A stretch of DNA of 9,308 nt from an uncultured Collinsella sp. (GCA_938036665.1 CALHWR010000156.1:1-9308); one strand, 5' to 3'; shown: positions 1-7,260, counted from the first letter of the stretch. Made by a program: numbers and translations. Notes: generated by a model from the letters alone, not told the origin.

Positions 1-423
1 ATAGCTGATTGTCTTTTTGCAGCCGAGCGCCGCCTCCTCGAGCGTCACCGAAAGCGAGATGGCCATGTCTCGTCCGCGACGACGCTCACGACGGCTGCGG
101 GCGCCACCGCCGGCACCGCCGCCAAAGAACGACGAGAACAAGTCGTCCATGCCCATGCCACCAAAGATATCGTTGATATCGACGTAGCCCGAACCACCAG
201 GGCCGTCGGCAGTGCCGTAACGGTCGTAGTTAGCACGCTTCTGCTCATCGGAAAGAACGGAATAGGCCTCGTTGAGCTCCTTGAACTTGGCCTCGGCCTC
301 GGGGTCGTCCGAAACATCCGGATGTACGGTACGGGCCTTCTTTAGAAACGCACGCTTAATCGTCCGCGCGTCGGCATCCCTGTCGACGCCAAGCACCTCG
401 TAGTAATCCCTATTTTCCGACAC
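1..423 (-). CDS. dnaJ: DnaJ-family chaperone, 3'-truncated by window edge
   Basis: Visible are the first 141 codons of a J-domain co-chaperone that would stimulate the ATPase of DnaK in the cytoplasm. The J domain spans about residues 3-68, starting RDYYEVLGV and containing the essential HPD motif in [11 protein letters not shown]-rich linker with [19 protein letters not shown] follows, then basic residues and the opening strand of the C-terminal domain ([19 protein letters not shown]), where a zinc finger would follow in a class A DnaJ. The start is GTG at 423, chosen because GGAAGGA (431-437) sits 7 bases upstream and the J domain begins at once. An ATG at 445-447 is out of frame. The gene lies 81 bases downstream of a second J-protein gene and is clearly its paralogue. 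Whether it is DnaJ1 or DnaJ2, and whether its zinc finger is intact, cannot be seen because the gene leaves the window. Confidence 0.93.
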   Translation of the reverse strand, partial: MSENRDYYEVLGVDRDADARTIKRAFLKKARTVHPDVSDDPEAEAKFKELNEAYSVLSDEQKRANYDRYGTADGPGGSGYVDINDIFGGMGMDDLFSSFFGGGAGGGARSRRERRRGRDMAISLSVTLEEAALGCKKTISY

Positions 424-444
424 GACCGAATCCTTCCGACTTTC

Positions 445-473
445 ATTATTGTCACAGTGCGTCCTATACCCAA
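445..473 (-). promoter_or_regulatory. Weak candidate promoter for the downstream dnaJ
   Basis: In the 81-base gap between the two J-protein genes the minus strand reads TTGGGT (468-473), 17 bases, then AATAAT (445-450). The -10 matches the sigma-70 consensus at 5 of 6 positions but the -35 only at 3 of 6. The predicted transcript start would lie right at the Shine-Dalgarno, leaving a leader of only about 15 bases. Co-transcription with the upstream gene is equally possible, since no terminator with a T-run is present in the gap. Confidence 0.2.
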
Positions 474-504
474 GCAGGGCCGACCGCAAACAGAGGGTTT
501 GATG

Positions 505-1608
505 TTATTGCATTTGGTACGGCGAAAGCATGGCCCGTTGCGAGCAGCTCGCGAACCAAACCGACACGAGCGCGAACATGAAGCCGTTGGCAAAACCGTT
601 GGCAAACTGCATCGCGCCGCGCTTCCACCACAGCAGGCTGCGATGAAGCACGCCGTCCGAAAGCACCATGAACAGGCCCATGGCAAACGGAATAAAGCAC
701 ATCACGGCAAAGGCCGAGAACACGCCCGAGATGGCCGAGAGTACCAAAAACGGCGCCACGATGCCCATCAGGTAAAAACCGGTACGAGCTTTGCCTTCCA
801 AGCGCTCGGCCTCAACATGGGCGCGGCCGACCAGATCGCCGCCCGCGGCACCGTTGGTGCCAGCATGACCCATGCCGCCAATGCGGACCTCGTCGCCATC
901 GTGCGTGCCGGCAGGAAACTCAATCGTCTGCTCGGAGGTTACGCGAGTACGACCGCTGCCGCCGCAATCAGGGCAGGGGTCGGCCACGACCTTACCGGAA
1001 CCGCCGCACTCGGGGCAGACCGACGGGAACGTGCCCGCACCAAACAGGAAGGACAGGTCGACGTCGATATGGCCGCGGCCGCCACAGCTTGGGCAGGTAT
1101 GGGCATGCTCGGAGGAGACAGAGCCCGAACCGCCGCAGTTGTTACAGGTATCGAAGCGCGTGTAGCGGACGGTCTTGCGGGCACCGCCCTTTGCCTCCTT
1201 GGCGTCGAGTTTGATATCGACGACCACGTTGGCGCCGTTCTCGGGATTGTAGGCAGCCTGCCCGCGACGCGGCTGGCCCCAGGCTCCACCAAAGGGAAAA
1301 CCGCCCTCAAAGGGATTGCCATAGCCCGCGCTGCCGGCGTAGCCGCCGCCATAGGGCGAAGCCGTAGGAGCGCCGGCGAAGGGGTTGCCCGAACGCATGG
1401 CGTCGTAGCGCGAACGCTTCTGCTCGTCCGAAAGCACGGCGTAGGCCTCGGAAACCTCTTTAAACTTTTCCTCGGCATCCGGCTCTTTGTTGACGTCCGG
1501 ATGGAGCTTGCGGGCCTTTTGCTGGAAGGCCTTTTGAATATCACGCGAGGTGGCGTCCTTGGAGACACCCAGAATCTCGTAGTAATCTTTTTCGTTCATC
1601 GTCGCCAT
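505..1608 (-). CDS. Zinc-finger J-protein with C-terminal membrane helices
   Basis: A 367-residue DnaJ-family protein with an atypical tail. Domains in order: J domain about 8-71 ([11 protein letters not shown] at 36-38); G/F-rich linker about 73-123 ([18 protein letters not shown]); first strand of substrate-binding domain I ([15 protein letters not shown]); a complete zinc finger of four CxxCxGxG repeats ([32 protein letters not shown], cysteines 155-215); and the rest of domain I ([18 protein letters not shown], ending near [16 protein letters not shown]). Domain II and the dimerisation tail of normal DnaJ are absent. From about residue 277 the sequence becomes three hydrophobic segments (about 277-297, 298-318, 339-355) separated by a basic loop ([10 protein letters not shown]). 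Positive-inside reasoning puts the J domain in the cytoplasm, where it could recruit DnaK to the membrane; this is inference. The start is ATG at 1608, 9 bases after AGGAGG (1618-1623); a TTG at 1629 lies upstream of that signal and an ATG at 1599 is too far from it. The reading frame is continuous through the fusion, so no frameshift is evident. Annotation pipelines would probably call it dnaJ. Confidence 0.92.
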   Translation of the reverse strand: MATMNEKDYYEILGVSKDATSRDIQKAFQQKARKLHPDVNKEPDAEEKFKEVSEAYAVLSDEQKRSRYDAMRSGNPFAGAPTASPYGGGYAGSAGYGNPFEGGFPFGGAWGQPRRGQAAYNPENGANVVVDIKLDAKEAKGGARKTVRYTRFDTCNNCGGSGSVSSEHAHTCPSCGGRGHIDVDLSFLFGAGTFPSVCPECGGSGKVVADPCPDCGGSGRTRVTSEQTIEFPAGTHDGDEVRIGGMGHAGTNGAAGGDLVGRAHVEAERLEGKARTGFYLMGIVAPFLVLSAISGVFSAFAVMCFIPFAMGLFMVLSDGVLHRSLLWWKRGAMQFANGFANGFMFALVSVWFASCSQRAMLSPYQMQ

Positions 1609-1613
1609 GCGCG

Positions 1614-1646
1614 GCAACCTCCTGCTCAAAGCAGCGTATATATTGC
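1614..1646 (-). promoter_or_regulatory. Possible hairpin around the J-protein ribosome binding site
   Basis: On the minus strand the leader reads CTGCT-TTG-AGCAG (arms at 1630-1634 and 1622-1626), a perfect 5-bp hairpin whose 3' arm shares two bases with the AGGAGG Shine-Dalgarno (1618-1623). A further 4-bp pair, GCAA (1643-1646) with TTGC (1614-1617), would enclose the whole signal. Such a fold could dampen ribosome access. It is short and AGGAGG is not itself well paired, so regulation is only a possibility. Confidence 0.25.
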
Positions 1647-1666
1647 GGTAATTCTACCCGAGCGGT

Positions 1667-2899
1667 CTATGCTAGACCCCAAAACAGCTCGAACAGAACA
1701 TTTCCATCGAGCCAACCTAGGTGTGTCGGCGCTAAACGGGCGCGGGCGCGGCCTGCGACGACATCTGCCGAAGTGAAGGATCCCTCATGGGCCCCGAGCG
1801 CCTCGGGCACCCACGTGGCAAGTCCCAATTCGAGCGCGTGATCGCAGGCAGCTGCCAACTCGCCCGTTGGGATGACGAAAGCTGCACGAACCAACAGGTC
1901 GGACGCGACACCGCGCGTCATGCGACAAGCGAGCATCAGGTCTTCAGCCGCAGCCTCGCGCTGCGACAGATATTCGGTCTCGAACGCCATCGCGTCATCG
2001 TCACGTTGCACCAGACGCACGCGGTACGCATCGCCTCGAGAAGACACGCCGGGGAACAAACCTGCGAGACGGTCGAAATCCTCGGCGTCGAGCATGCCCG
2101 CGGCAGAACGACCCAGGCCCAGATAGCCCCGTCCGGTCCAGTAGGCAATGTTATGGGCGCACTCATGGCCGTCGAGCGCGTAGCTCGCCACCTCATACGG
2201 GTGATAGCCGGCGGCACCCAGGAGCTCGCGTGCCAAGTCCATGCACGAAGCCTGAAAATCCTCGTCGGGCTCGAGCGACTCGTCGCGGCGCGCCATGCGA
2301 TAAAGGGGCGTCCCCTCCTCAAGCGTGAGCGGGTAGACCGACACATGATGCGGGGCCGCCACCAGCACGCCATCGAGCGTGCGCTTCCAACTCGCTGCGG
2401 TCTGCCCGGGAAGTCCGCACATAAGGTCGCACGACACATCAAGCCCAGCGTTCTTGACCGTCGCGATGGCGGCGAGCGCCCGATCGGCATCGTGAATACG
2501 GCCGATGGCAGTAAGTTCGGCGTTATCGAGCGTTTGCACGCCCAGAGAGACGCGTGTGACACCAACCTTGACAAGTGCAGTGGCAAGCTCGGCGGTCAGC
2601 GACTCGGGATTGGCCTCGCAGGTAAACTCAACGGGGGCACACCACGCACGAATACGCCGCGCCAGCTCCACCAGGCGCTCCCCCGCCAGCGACGGCGTAC
2701 CGCCGCCAACATAGACGGTGCGGATCTGGTCAAGGGCATCAGCCTTGCCAAAAGCATCGAGACGCGCGAACAACTGCTCAAAATAGGCATCGAGCGCAGC
2801 GCTCAGGTCGCACGGAGCAAAACTGCGCGAGTCAAAGTCGCAGTACCGGCACTTTTGGGCGCAAAACGGCACGTGCACGTACAGTGCGGTAACGGCCAC
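1667..2899 (-). CDS. hemW: HemW, radical SAM heme chaperone (HemN-like)
   Basis: A 410-residue radical SAM protein of the HemW family, formerly annotated as oxygen-independent coproporphyrinogen III oxidase. HemW proteins bind heme and a 4Fe-4S cluster and are thought to deliver heme to respiratory enzymes. The cluster motif CxxxCxxC is C13, C17, C20, preceded by LYVHVPFC. The SAM-binding GGGTPS is at 65-70, EANPES at 95-100 and the DLMCGLPGQT segment at about 158-167. HNIAYW at 249-254 is the HemW-type motif, followed by GYLGLGRSAAG, where family members usually have GIGxGAxx. A HemN_C-like winged domain ends the protein (GWLDGNVLFELFWGL). True HemN has a fourth cysteine (CxxxCxxCxC); here position 22 is phenylalanine, which favours HemW. 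The start is GTG at 2899, with GGAGG (2907-2911) 7 bases upstream inside the end of dusB, whose stop is only 2 bases away, implying translational coupling. It ends in TAG 58 bases before the J-protein gene. Confidence 0.95.
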   Translation of the reverse strand: MAVTALYVHVPFCAQKCRYCDFDSRSFAPCDLSAALDAYFEQLFARLDAFGKADALDQIRTVYVGGGTPSLAGERLVELARRIRAWCAPVEFTCEANPESLTAELATALVKVGVTRVSLGVQTLDNAELTAIGRIHDADRALAAIATVKNAGLDVSCDLMCGLPGQTAASWKRTLDGVLVAAPHHVSVYPLTLEEGTPLYRMARRDESLEPDEDFQASCMDLARELLGAAGYHPYEVASYALDGHECAHNIAYWTGRGYLGLGRSAAGMLDAEDFDRLAGLFPGVSSRGDAYRVRLVQRDDDAMAFETEYLSQREAAAEDLMLACRMTRGVASDLLVRAAFVIPTGELAAACDHALELGLATWVPEALGAHEGSFTSADVVAGRARARLAPTHLGWLDGNVLFELFWGLA

Positions 2900-2901
2900 C
2901 C

Positions 2902-3945
2902 TTAAGCCTCCAGAGGATGAGGGGGCACCGATTCGCCGGCGGCAAGGGCGGCCTCGCAGGCCACCACATCGCGCTCGATCTCATCGACCAGTGCCATAAA
3001 CTCCTCGTAAGTGGAACAGCGCACCACATGGGCACGCCAAGCGGCGGCATGGGGCATGCCTTTTAAGTACCAGCTTGCATACGTGCGGGCACGCGACATG
3101 AGCGGCAGGAGCTCATGCGTCAGCGTTAGGTGCTCACGCAGGGCGTCCAGGCGCTCGACCGAGCTGCGCGGCGGCACCGGTATGCCATCGAGCGCAAGAG
3201 CGCGAGCATCACCAAAGACCCAGGGATTACCGTAGATACCGCGCGCGATAAACACCGCGCTGGCACCCGAGTTGCGCAGATGCTCCGCGGCATCCTCGGC
3301 CGAGAACACATCGCCCGAACCAATCACGGGAATCTCAACGGCGTCGGCAACCTCATCGACGACCGACCAATCGGCCTGGCCCGTATAGAGCTGCGTGGCG
3401 CAACGACCATGCACGGCGACTGCGGCAGCCCCTGCGCCCTCAAGCATCTGGGCAAATGTCGCGGCATTGCGGTCCTCGGCATAAAAACCTTTGCGAATCT
3501 TGACGGTCACGGGCACGTGCGCCGCGCCCACCGTGGCCTCGACGATCTTCTCCGCCAGGTCGGGCGTGCGCATGAGCGCCGAGCCCTCGCCCTTGGTAAC
3601 GACCTTGCGGGCGGGGCATGCCATATTGATATCGATGAGCGACAGGCGATCGCCAACGCGCTCCTCGACGGCAGCGACGGCGCTCGCAAACTGATCGGGC
3701 TTGGAGCCAAAGAGTTGCACGCAAATCTGCTGCTCCTCGTCGGCCGGTAGCACCAGGCGCCAGGTCTTGTTGCTGGCATAGGCAAGGCCCGCCACGCTCA
3801 CCATCTCGCTGTAGGCAAGGTTGGCACCGCGACGGCGGCACATGATGCGGTAGGCAGGGTCGGTCACGCCCGCCATGGGAGCCATAAGGAACGGCTGCTC
3901 GGCATAGGCGCCCAGCAGCCGCAGACTATATTCGGAAAGCGCCAT
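2902..3945 (-). CDS. dusB: tRNA-dihydrouridine synthase, DusB family
   Basis: A 347-residue flavoenzyme of the Dus family, which reduces specific uridines in the tRNA D-loop to dihydrouridine using FMN and NADPH. The N-terminal TIM barrel shows the FMN-binding MAPMAGVTD (21-29), the catalytic cysteine C110 in DINMACPARKVV, K149 in VTVKIRKG, H179 in VHGR, and the phosphate-binding IGSGDVF and ARGIYGNPW (about 208-242). The helical C-terminal tRNA-binding domain follows, including MSRARTYASWYLKG. Overall length and motif spacing match DusB better than DusA or DusC, but the position modified in tRNA cannot be read from sequence. The ATG at 3945 is 4 bases after the lepA stop and hemW follows 2 bases after its own stop, so the gene is embedded in a tightly coupled lepA-dusB-hemW unit. 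The Shine-Dalgarno is weak (GAGTAGG overlapping the lepA stop), consistent with coupled re-initiation. Confidence 0.95.
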   Translation of the reverse strand: MALSEYSLRLLGAYAEQPFLMAPMAGVTDPAYRIMCRRRGANLAYSEMVSVAGLAYASNKTWRLVLPADEEQQICVQLFGSKPDQFASAVAAVEERVGDRLSLIDINMACPARKVVTKGEGSALMRTPDLAEKIVEATVGAAHVPVTVKIRKGFYAEDRNAATFAQMLEGAGAAAVAVHGRCATQLYTGQADWSVVDEVADAVEIPVIGSGDVFSAEDAAEHLRNSGASAVFIARGIYGNPWVFGDARALALDGIPVPPRSSVERLDALREHLTLTHELLPLMSRARTYASWYLKGMPHAAAWRAHVVRCSTYEEFMALVDEIERDVVACEAALAAGESVPPHPLEA

Positions 3946-3949
3946 AGAC

Positions 3950-5761
3950 CTACTCGTCCACCTTGAGGATCGCCATAAAGGCCTCCTGCGGGACCTCTAC
4001 CGAGCCGATGGCCTTCATGCGCTTCTTGCCCTCTTTCTGCTTCTCGAGCAGTTTGCGCTTACGAGAAATATCGCCGCCGTAGCACTTGGCAAGCACGTCC
4101 TTGCGGCGCGCCTTGACGGTGGAGCGGGCAATGATCTTGTTGCCGATAGCACCCTGGATGGGCACCTCGAACAGCTGACGCGGAATAATCTCCTTGAGCT
4201 TGTCGCATAGGCCGCGGGCAAGACCGTAGGCCTTGTCCTTGTGGACGATAAACGACAGCGCGTCCACCTCGTCGCCCGAAAGCAAAATATCGAGCTTAAC
4301 GAGCTCGGAGGGACGGTACTCGTTGAACTCGTAGTCCAGGGAGGCGTAGCCCTTGGTACGGCTCTTGAGCTGATCAAAGAAGTCCAAGATGAGCTCGGCG
4401 AGCGGCATGTCAAAGCGCATCTCGACCGATTTGCTCGTGAGATGGATCATGTCGGTTGTAATGCCACGGTGCTCGATAGCGAGCTGCATGACGGCACCCG
4501 TATACTCGGGCGGGCAGATGATCTTAGCCTTGAGGTAGGGTTCCTCGATACGCTCGATGCGCGTGGCCTCGGGAAGATCCTGCGGGCTACGGACATCAAT
4601 CATCTCGCCGTCAGTCTTGTAGACGTGATAGTCCACCGAGGGGCTCGTGGCAATGAGGTCCAAGTTGAACTCGCGCTCCAGGCGTTCCTTGACGACCTCC
4701 ATGTGCAGCAGGCCCAGGAAGCCCACGCGGAAGCCAAAGCCGAGCGCCACCGAGGTCTCGGGCTCCCACACCAACGACGGGTCGTTGACGTGCAACTTAT
4801 CGAGCGCGTCACGCAGGTTCTCGTAGTCCTTGTTATCGATCGGGAACAGACCCGTATAGACCATGGGTTTAGCCTCGCGGTAGCCGGGAAGCGGCTCGGG
4901 GCAGGGATTCGACGCCCACGTGAGGGTATCGCCCACGCGCACGGCCTCGGGGTCCTTCAGGCCCGTGACCACGTAGCCGACCTCGCCAACCGTCAGCGCG
5001 TCAACCGGGGTCTCGGCAGGACGCTTGACACCCACGCCATCGACCAAAAAGTCGCCCTTTGCCTGCATCATGCGCAAGGTATCGCCTTTTTTGATGGAGC
5101 CGTCAAAGACGCGCACCGTGGCGACGACGCCACGATACTCGTCGAAGTACGAATCCAGAATGAGTGCCTTGAGCGGCGCGTTCGCATCGCCCTTGGGCGG
5201 AGAGATCAAAAAGACAATGGACTCCAGCAGATCGTGGATGCCCTCGCCGGTCTTGCCCGAGACACACACGGCATCATCGGCAGGGATCGCCAGGTCATCC
5301 TCGATCTCGGTCTTAACCTCGTCGGGGTGTGCCGAGGGCAGGTCGATCTTGTTGATGGCCGGCACAATGTCCAGATTGGCGTTCATGGCGAGCGTCGCGT
5401 TGGAGACGGTCTGCGCCTCGACGCCCTGCGTGGCGTCGACAACGAGCACCGCGCCCTCGCAGGCTGCCAGCGAGCGCGAGACCTCATAGGTAAAGTCCAC
5501 GTGGCCCGGCGTATCGATCAGGTTGAACTGATACGTCTCGCCATCGTCGGCGTCATAGGACACGCGAACGGCATTGGACTTGATCGTAATGCCGCGCTCG
5601 CGCTCGATATCCATGGTGTCGAGCAGCTGCGACTCCATGTCGCGCTCGTCGACGGTATGGGTGAGCTCGAGGATGCGGTCACTGATCGTTGACTTGCCAT
5701 GGTCGATGTGCGCAACAATCGAGAAGTTGCGGATGTGGGAAATGTCATTTGAAGTATTCAT
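3950..5761 (-). CDS. lepA: Elongation factor 4 (LepA), translational GTPase
   Basis: A 603-residue LepA/EF4, the usual length for the family. It is a ribosome-bound GTPase related to EF-G, implicated in back-translocation or in 30S biogenesis. GTPase motifs are all present: AHIDHGKST (17-25), RGITI (56-60), DTPGH (83-87), NKID (137-140) and SGK (168-170). EF-G-like domains II, III and V follow ([18 protein letters not shown] is the typical domain III motif). The EF4-specific C-terminal domain ends the protein, with [26 protein letters not shown] and the basic tail [20 protein letters not shown] place the start at ATG 5761 because the conserved [17 protein letters not shown] follows directly. 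A frame-compatible ATG at 5821 lies inside a terminator stem and would add 20 unconserved residues. No clear Shine-Dalgarno precedes 5761. The stop is TAG at 3950, 4 bases before dusB. Confidence 0.97.
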   Translation of the reverse strand: MNTSNDISHIRNFSIVAHIDHGKSTISDRILELTHTVDERDMESQLLDTMDIERERGITIKSNAVRVSYDADDGETYQFNLIDTPGHVDFTYEVSRSLAACEGAVLVVDATQGVEAQTVSNATLAMNANLDIVPAINKIDLPSAHPDEVKTEIEDDLAIPADDAVCVSGKTGEGIHDLLESIVFLISPPKGDANAPLKALILDSYFDEYRGVVATVRVFDGSIKKGDTLRMMQAKGDFLVDGVGVKRPAETPVDALTVGEVGYVVTGLKDPEAVRVGDTLTWASNPCPEPLPGYREAKPMVYTGLFPIDNKDYENLRDALDKLHVNDPSLVWEPETSVALGFGFRVGFLGLLHMEVVKERLEREFNLDLIATSPSVDYHVYKTDGEMIDVRSPQDLPEATRIERIEEPYLKAKIICPPEYTGAVMQLAIEHRGITTDMIHLTSKSVEMRFDMPLAELILDFFDQLKSRTKGYASLDYEFNEYRPSELVKLDILLSGDEVDALSFIVHKDKAYGLARGLCDKLKEIIPRQLFEVPIQGAIGNKIIARSTVKARRKDVLAKCYGGDISRKRKLLEKQKEGKKRMKAIGSVEVPQEAFMAILKVDE

Positions 5762-5786
5762 GCGGACTATCTTACCCGAGCGATAC

Positions 5787-5823
5787 AAAAAATGGAGCCT
5801 GTTCCATAAAACAGGCTCCATTT
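5787..5823 (-). terminator. Strong intrinsic terminator after rpsT
   Basis: Read on the minus strand, TGGAGCCTGTT (5810-5820 as complement) pairs perfectly with AACAGGCTCCA (5793-5803) around the 6-base loop TTATGG, and three further A-T pairs extend the stem to 14 bp. The 3' arm runs into TTTTTT (5787-5792). This is a textbook Rho-independent terminator for transcripts coming from rpsT, lying 34 bases after its stop codon. In the plus direction the T-run is only three bases, so it is mainly one-directional. Confidence 0.93.
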
Positions 5824-5857
5824 ATGCGCGTAAACTGTGTGGTGTGAAATTTACAAC

Positions 5858-6124
5858 TTAGGCGTTGATGCTGTTCACGAGCTTGGCAAGACCGGACTTG
5901 CGGTTGGAAGCCTGGTTCTTGTGGATAACATGCTTGGCGGCAGCCATGTCGAGACGCTTGGTGACGGTCTTGAGGGCGGCCTGGGCCTTCTCGGCGTCGC
6001 CCTCGGCGACGGCGGACTGGACGTGCTTGGTCAGCGTCTTGAGCTCGGACTTGACAGCCTTGTTACGCATGCGAGCTGCCTCATTGGTGCGGATACGCTT
6101 CTTCTGAGACTTGATGTTTGCCAC
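5858..6124 (-). CDS. rpsT: 30S ribosomal protein bS20
   Basis: An 88-residue basic, helical protein with the bS20 signature: N-terminal [25 protein letters not shown] shortened here to its key parts ([17 protein letters not shown]), a middle [15 protein letters not shown] and the end [21 protein letters not shown]. bS20 binds 16S rRNA early in 30S assembly. The start is GTG at 6124, because the bS20 N-terminus begins exactly there and AAGGA (6134-6138) lies 9 bases upstream; a longer frame to 6193 would add 23 unrelated residues overlapping the leader. The gene stands alone between its own promoter and a strong terminator, so it is probably a monocistronic unit, possibly with some read-through into lepA. 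The leader shows repeat and hairpin structure described separately. Confidence 0.97.
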   Translation of the reverse strand: MANIKSQKKRIRTNEAARMRNKAVKSELKTLTKHVQSAVAEGDAEKAQAALKTVTKRLDMAAAKHVIHKNQASNRKSGLAKLVNSINA

Positions 6125-6129
6125 TTCTG

Positions 6130-6194
6130 GAGTTCCTTTCGAGTTCCTTGCAAAAAATGTATGACACCTCTGAGACACGGTGAGGTCATGCAAG
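6130..6194 (-). promoter_or_regulatory. rpsT leader with duplicated Shine-Dalgarno and foldback
   Basis: The predicted 5' leader of rpsT contains two exact copies of AAGGAACTC on the minus strand (6141-6149 and 6130-6138), 11 bases apart. Only the start-proximal copy is at normal distance from the GTG. The distal copy partly overlaps TGCAAG (complement of 6147-6152), which can pair with CTTGCA at the transcript's 5' end (complement of 6189-6194). Inside this, TGAC and GTCA can also pair, and a TTTTTT run lies just before the first repeat. This could be an autogenous control element for bS20, but the folding is by eye. Confidence 0.4.
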
Positions 6195-6199
6195 CGCCT

Positions 6200-6208
6200 A
6201 CTATAGCA
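6200..6208 (-). promoter_or_regulatory. Extended -10 promoter of rpsT
   Basis: The minus strand reads TGCTATAGT: a TATAGT hexamer (5 of 6 matches to TATAAT) with the TGn extension. No good -35 lies at 16-18 bases, which is tolerable for extended -10 promoters. The predicted transcript start is near 6193, giving a leader of about 69 bases. The element lies in the 133-base gap between holA and rpsT, in which I see no terminator for holA. Confidence 0.6.
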
Positions 6209-6257
6209 CGCTCCCCCTCAAAGGGATAGAACGAATTTGCCAAATAGGCAGGTATCA

Positions 6258-7220
6258 TCACGATTTTCTCAAGATGTTCGTAATCCAGAGCAAAAGCGCG
6301 GTCTCAGAATCGGCCGAACCCTTGAGCGCGAGCTCCACATCGACCGCTCCCTCGAGCGCTGCGACGAGCTCTGTCATCGAAAAGCGGCGAGCCCAGGTCA
6401 GGTGATTCTTGACCTGCCAGGACTGGAGCTTAAGCGTTGCGGCCAGCTCACGACCCTGTCCGCGCGCATCGAGCGCCTTGGCAACGATAAGCTCGCGAAT
6501 ACGGCCGCACAGCAATGTGTAAGTCCACACGTAGCTCTTGGCGGGCAGTAGATTGAAGAGCTCGAGCGAGCGGCGCATGTCACGGGCCGAGACCGCATTG
6601 AGAAAGTCCCAGGGCTGAACCTCGGCCGTACGTACAATCCAGCGCTCAACGTCGGCAAGCTCAATCTGGGGCGCCTCGACCATCTGGGCAAGCTTAGCCA
6701 AATCGTTATCCAGCATGCGAGTGTTTTCACCCGAACGCGAGACGAGTTCCTCGGCGGCCGCCGTCGAGATCGACTTGCCATGCTGCGTCGCCATCTGCTG
6801 AACGCGGCGCGGTAGCTCCCAGCGCTTGGTGCCGGAGCAATCGATCACGGCCTTCTTGTCGATCTTGGCGATCGCCTTATACAGGCGCGTGTTCTTGGCA
6901 AGCGAGTCGGCGATGATGAGGCAGACCGTTGTGGGGCTGGGACTTGCGAGGTACTCGACGAGCGGCTCCGAGACAGCCTTAGCGAGCTTTGAGCAGCCAT
7001 CAAGGATTACCAGGCGAAACTCGCTGCCCATCGGAAAGGTGTTAAGCGATCCGATAATGGACTCGATATCGGGGTCCTTAGTCATGTCGCGCTCGTCGAG
7101 GTTAAACTCGACCATACCCGACTTTTCCAGACGCGCTTTCATACGCGAGACGGCGTGATCGCGCTTGACTCCGTCGGTACCGACGATCAGATATGCCGGC
7201 AGCAGACCGGTTTCGGACAT
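6258..7220 (-). CDS. holA: DNA polymerase III subunit delta (clamp loader)
   Basis: A 320-residue HolA-type protein. Delta is the wrench of the clamp loader that opens the beta sliding clamp; it has an AAA+ fold but no functional Walker motif, and none is seen here. Features typical of the family are the N-terminal PAYLIVGTDGVKRDHAV (about 7-23), a strand DERDM then SLNTFPMGSEFRLVILDG, the segment VEYLASPSPTTVCLIIAD, and a helical C-terminal half (LVSRSGENTRMLDNDLAKLAQM, then the LNAVSARDMRRSLELFNLL collar region). The start is ATG at 7220, supported by GGGAGG with GGGGAG close upstream. An ATG at 7262 lies on top of the likely promoter -10 and a GTG at 7283 lies upstream of it, so both are unlikely. 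It ends in TGA before the rpsT promoter, as in the common holA-rpsT pair of Gram-positive bacteria. Confidence 0.93.
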   Translation of the reverse strand: MSETGLLPAYLIVGTDGVKRDHAVSRMKARLEKSGMVEFNLDERDMTKDPDIESIIGSLNTFPMGSEFRLVILDGCSKLAKAVSEPLVEYLASPSPTTVCLIIADSLAKNTRLYKAIAKIDKKAVIDCSGTKRWELPRRVQQMATQHGKSISTAAAEELVSRSGENTRMLDNDLAKLAQMVEAPQIELADVERWIVRTAEVQPWDFLNAVSARDMRRSLELFNLLPAKSYVWTYTLLCGRIRELIVAKALDARGQGRELAATLKLQSWQVKNHLTWARRFSMTELVAALEGAVDVELALKGSADSETALLLWITNILRKS

Positions 7221-7260
7221 TGCGCTCCCCTCCCGCAGGCCTTCGTATTCGTTCCGTGCC

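Noticed and set aside
345..447. Short out-of-frame ATG frame (about 34 codons) overlapping the start of the left dnaJ gene.
   Set aside because: It has no well-placed Shine-Dalgarno of its own and its sequence is the shifted reading of the J domain.
490..504. CAAAC-CCTCT-GTTTG hairpin just after the membrane J-protein stop, considered as a terminator.
   Set aside because: The stem is only 5 bp with low GC and no T-run follows, so it does not look like an intrinsic terminator.
457..1776. A 439-codon open frame on the plus strand opposite the J-protein gene.
   Set aside because: It mirrors a well-supported gene in GC-rich DNA, its product is low-complexity Ala/Arg/Gly-rich with no recognisable domain, and no convincing start signal was seen.
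4241..5692. A 483-codon plus-strand open frame opposite lepA, and similar long frames at 1787-2905 and 3130-3750.
   Set aside because: All lie antisense to highly conserved genes, and their composition (many Val, Leu, His, Asp, Arg) is what the reverse complement of such codons gives.
5762..5821. Upstream in-frame ATG adding 20 residues to LepA.
   Set aside because: The ATG is in the terminator stem, has no Shine-Dalgarno, and the added residues are not part of the conserved LepA N-terminus.
6125..6193. Longer frame for rpsT starting at 6193.
   Set aside because: The extra 23 residues are unlike bS20, coincide with the predicted transcript start and leader, and the GTG at 6124 has a good Shine-Dalgarno.
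6209..6257. Small inverted repeats (TGCC/GGCA and TCCC/GGGA) after holA, considered as a holA terminator.
   Set aside because: Stems are 4 bp and lack a T-run.
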